This document shows positions 63,279-64,000 of a stretch of DNA of 64,000 nt, piece after piece. The notes under the pieces were generated by a model that was given only the letters and a program-made list of their open reading frames with translations, made no database searches and had not been told where the DNA came from. A program made the position numbers and the translations under genes. Within the stretch, counting starts at the first letter, position 1. Every line of letters starts with the position of its first letter. The stretch covers positions 1 through 64,000 of the forward strand of contig NZ_MECL01000227.1 in assembly GCF_014596445.1 (NCBI RefSeq), given 5' to 3'. Source of the stretch: Streptomyces sp. CBMA29 (GTDB lineage: Bacteria; Actinomycetota; Actinomycetes; Streptomycetales; Streptomycetaceae).

Positions 63279-64000
63279 GTGGGTGGTGCAGCGGACAGGA
63301 GAGACGCACAGCCAGGGGCCGCCGGAAGGGCACCGGCGGCCGACCGCCCCGAGAACGTGCGCAATGTGGTGCTGGTCGGCCACTGCGGATCAGGCAAGAC
63401 GACATTGGTGGAGGCGCTGGCGCTGACCACCGGCGCGGTGAACCGGGCGGGCCGGGTCGAGGACGGCGGCTCGGTGTCCGACCACGACGAGATCGAGCAG
63501 CGGCAGCAGCGCTCCGTACAGCTCTCGCTCGTCCCCGTGGAGTGGGGCGGGATCAAGGTCAATTTGCTGGACACCCCGGGATACGCCGATTTCGTCGGGG
63601 AGTTGAGGGCCGGTCTGCGCGCCGCGGACGCGGCCCTGTTCGTCGTCTCGGCCGCGCAGGACGGCGAGGGCATCGGCGGCGCGACCCGGATGGTGTGGGA
63701 GGAGTGCGCGGCCGTCGGGATGCCGCGGGCGGTCGTCGTGACGCACCTGGAGTCGGTGCGGGCCGGTTTCGAGGAGATGGCGGCGCAGTGCGCGGCGGAA
63801 TTGGGCGGCGACTCCCCCGATACGGTGCTGCCGCTGTATCTGCCGGTGCACGGACCCGCGGGCCCCGACGGCCACGCCCCGGTGACGGGCCTGGCGGGGC
63901 TGCTCTCGCAGCGGGTGTACGACTACGCGTCCGGCGAGCGGGCCGAGGCCGAGCCGGACGCGGCGCTGGCGCCGCTGGTGGAGCAGGCGCGCAACCGGCT
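63279..64000 (+). CDS. Elongation factor G-like GTPase (EF-G2 type), cut by the window edge
   Basis: About 240 codons of a translational GTPase are visible. GTG at 63279-63281 has GGGAGG upstream. The G domain shows G1 VLVGHCGSGKTTLVEAL, G3 LLDTPGYADFVGEL and, at the G4 place, VVVTHLES instead of the usual NKxD. The missing NKxD points to the EF-G-like (FusA2/tetracycline-resistance-like) group rather than the main EF-G. A related gene lies at this locus in other streptomycetes from memory. The remainder lies beyond the right edge. Confidence 0.88.
   Translation, partial: MGGAADRRDAQPGAAGRAPAADRPENVRNVVLVGHCGSGKTTLVEALALTTGAVNRAGRVEDGGSVSDHDEIEQRQQRSVQLSLVPVEWGGIKVNLLDTPGYADFVGELRAGLRAADAALFVVSAAQDGEGIGGATRMVWEECAAVGMPRAVVVTHLESVRAGFEEMAAQCAAELGGDSPDTVLPLYLPVHGPAGPDGHAPVTGLAGLLSQRVYDYASGERAEAEPDAALAPLVEQARNR

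Overview
The window is GC-rich actinobacterial chromosome with no plasmid, phage or insertion-sequence signature. BldD, the actinobacterial integration host factor (sIHF/mIHF), a zinc-free S4, an actinobacterial EF-P loop, PI-mannoside enzymes, frequent GTG/TTG starts and 4-bp ATGA/GTGA overlaps point to Streptomyces or a close relative in the Streptomycetaceae. Most of the 64 kb is core housekeeping sequence in an order I recognise from the Streptomyces core (recalled, not searched).

Left part (1-16,240). The N-terminal part of priA is followed by metK, coaBC, rpoZ, gmk and mihF, all on the minus strand. The pyrimidine operon pyrR-pyrB-pyrC-(membrane protein)-carA-carB-pyrD-pyrF comes next, mostly with overlapping genes. 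A PyrR-type RNA hairpin sits over the pyrR ribosome binding site. bldD is divergent from pyrR and carries a palindrome matching its own operator consensus just after its -10 box.

Middle (16,241-34,700). A PLP-dependent decarboxylase stands between bldD and nusB-efp. An M24-family protein missing canonical metal ligands and a P-loop kinase follow, then the shikimate block aroE, aroC-aroK-aroB-aroQ. Next are mltG with a very Gln/Pro-rich cytoplasmic tail, and the alaS group (DUF948 protein, DUF6167 protein, alaS, ruvX). An NB-ARC/TPR-type ATPase without a DNA-binding domain lies before rpsD.

Right-middle (34,629-46,024). A DtxR/DmdR1-type iron box lies between rpsD and a divergent DUF2470 (heme-utilisation type) gene. 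After rarA comes a divergent five-gene catabolic cassette: class I amidase, FadR-type regulator, glutamine-synthetase-like ligase, aldehyde dehydrogenase and SDR. This looks like a gamma-glutamylation route for an amino alcohol such as ethanolamine. VKOR, hisS, a metallo-beta-lactamase-fold hydrolase and a membrane-anchored cyclophilin follow.

Right part (46,168-64,000). This holds a DUF349 protein, relA/spoT, apt, secF-secD-yajC, ruvB-ruvA-ruvC behind a promoter resembling the PafBC (RecA-independent) DNA-damage type, yebC, pdxT-pdxS, and a translationally coupled phosphatidylinositol mannoside operon (pgsA, acyltransferase, pimA, LemA-like protein). The start of a divergent EF-G-like GTPase ends the window.

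I saw no rRNA, tRNA, CRISPR array, transposase or biosynthetic gene cluster. The points most worth checking are the amine-utilisation cassette, the iron box beside rpsD, the PyrR leader, the ruvC promoter, the degenerate M24 protein and the lone PLP decarboxylase with a predicted leaderless start.
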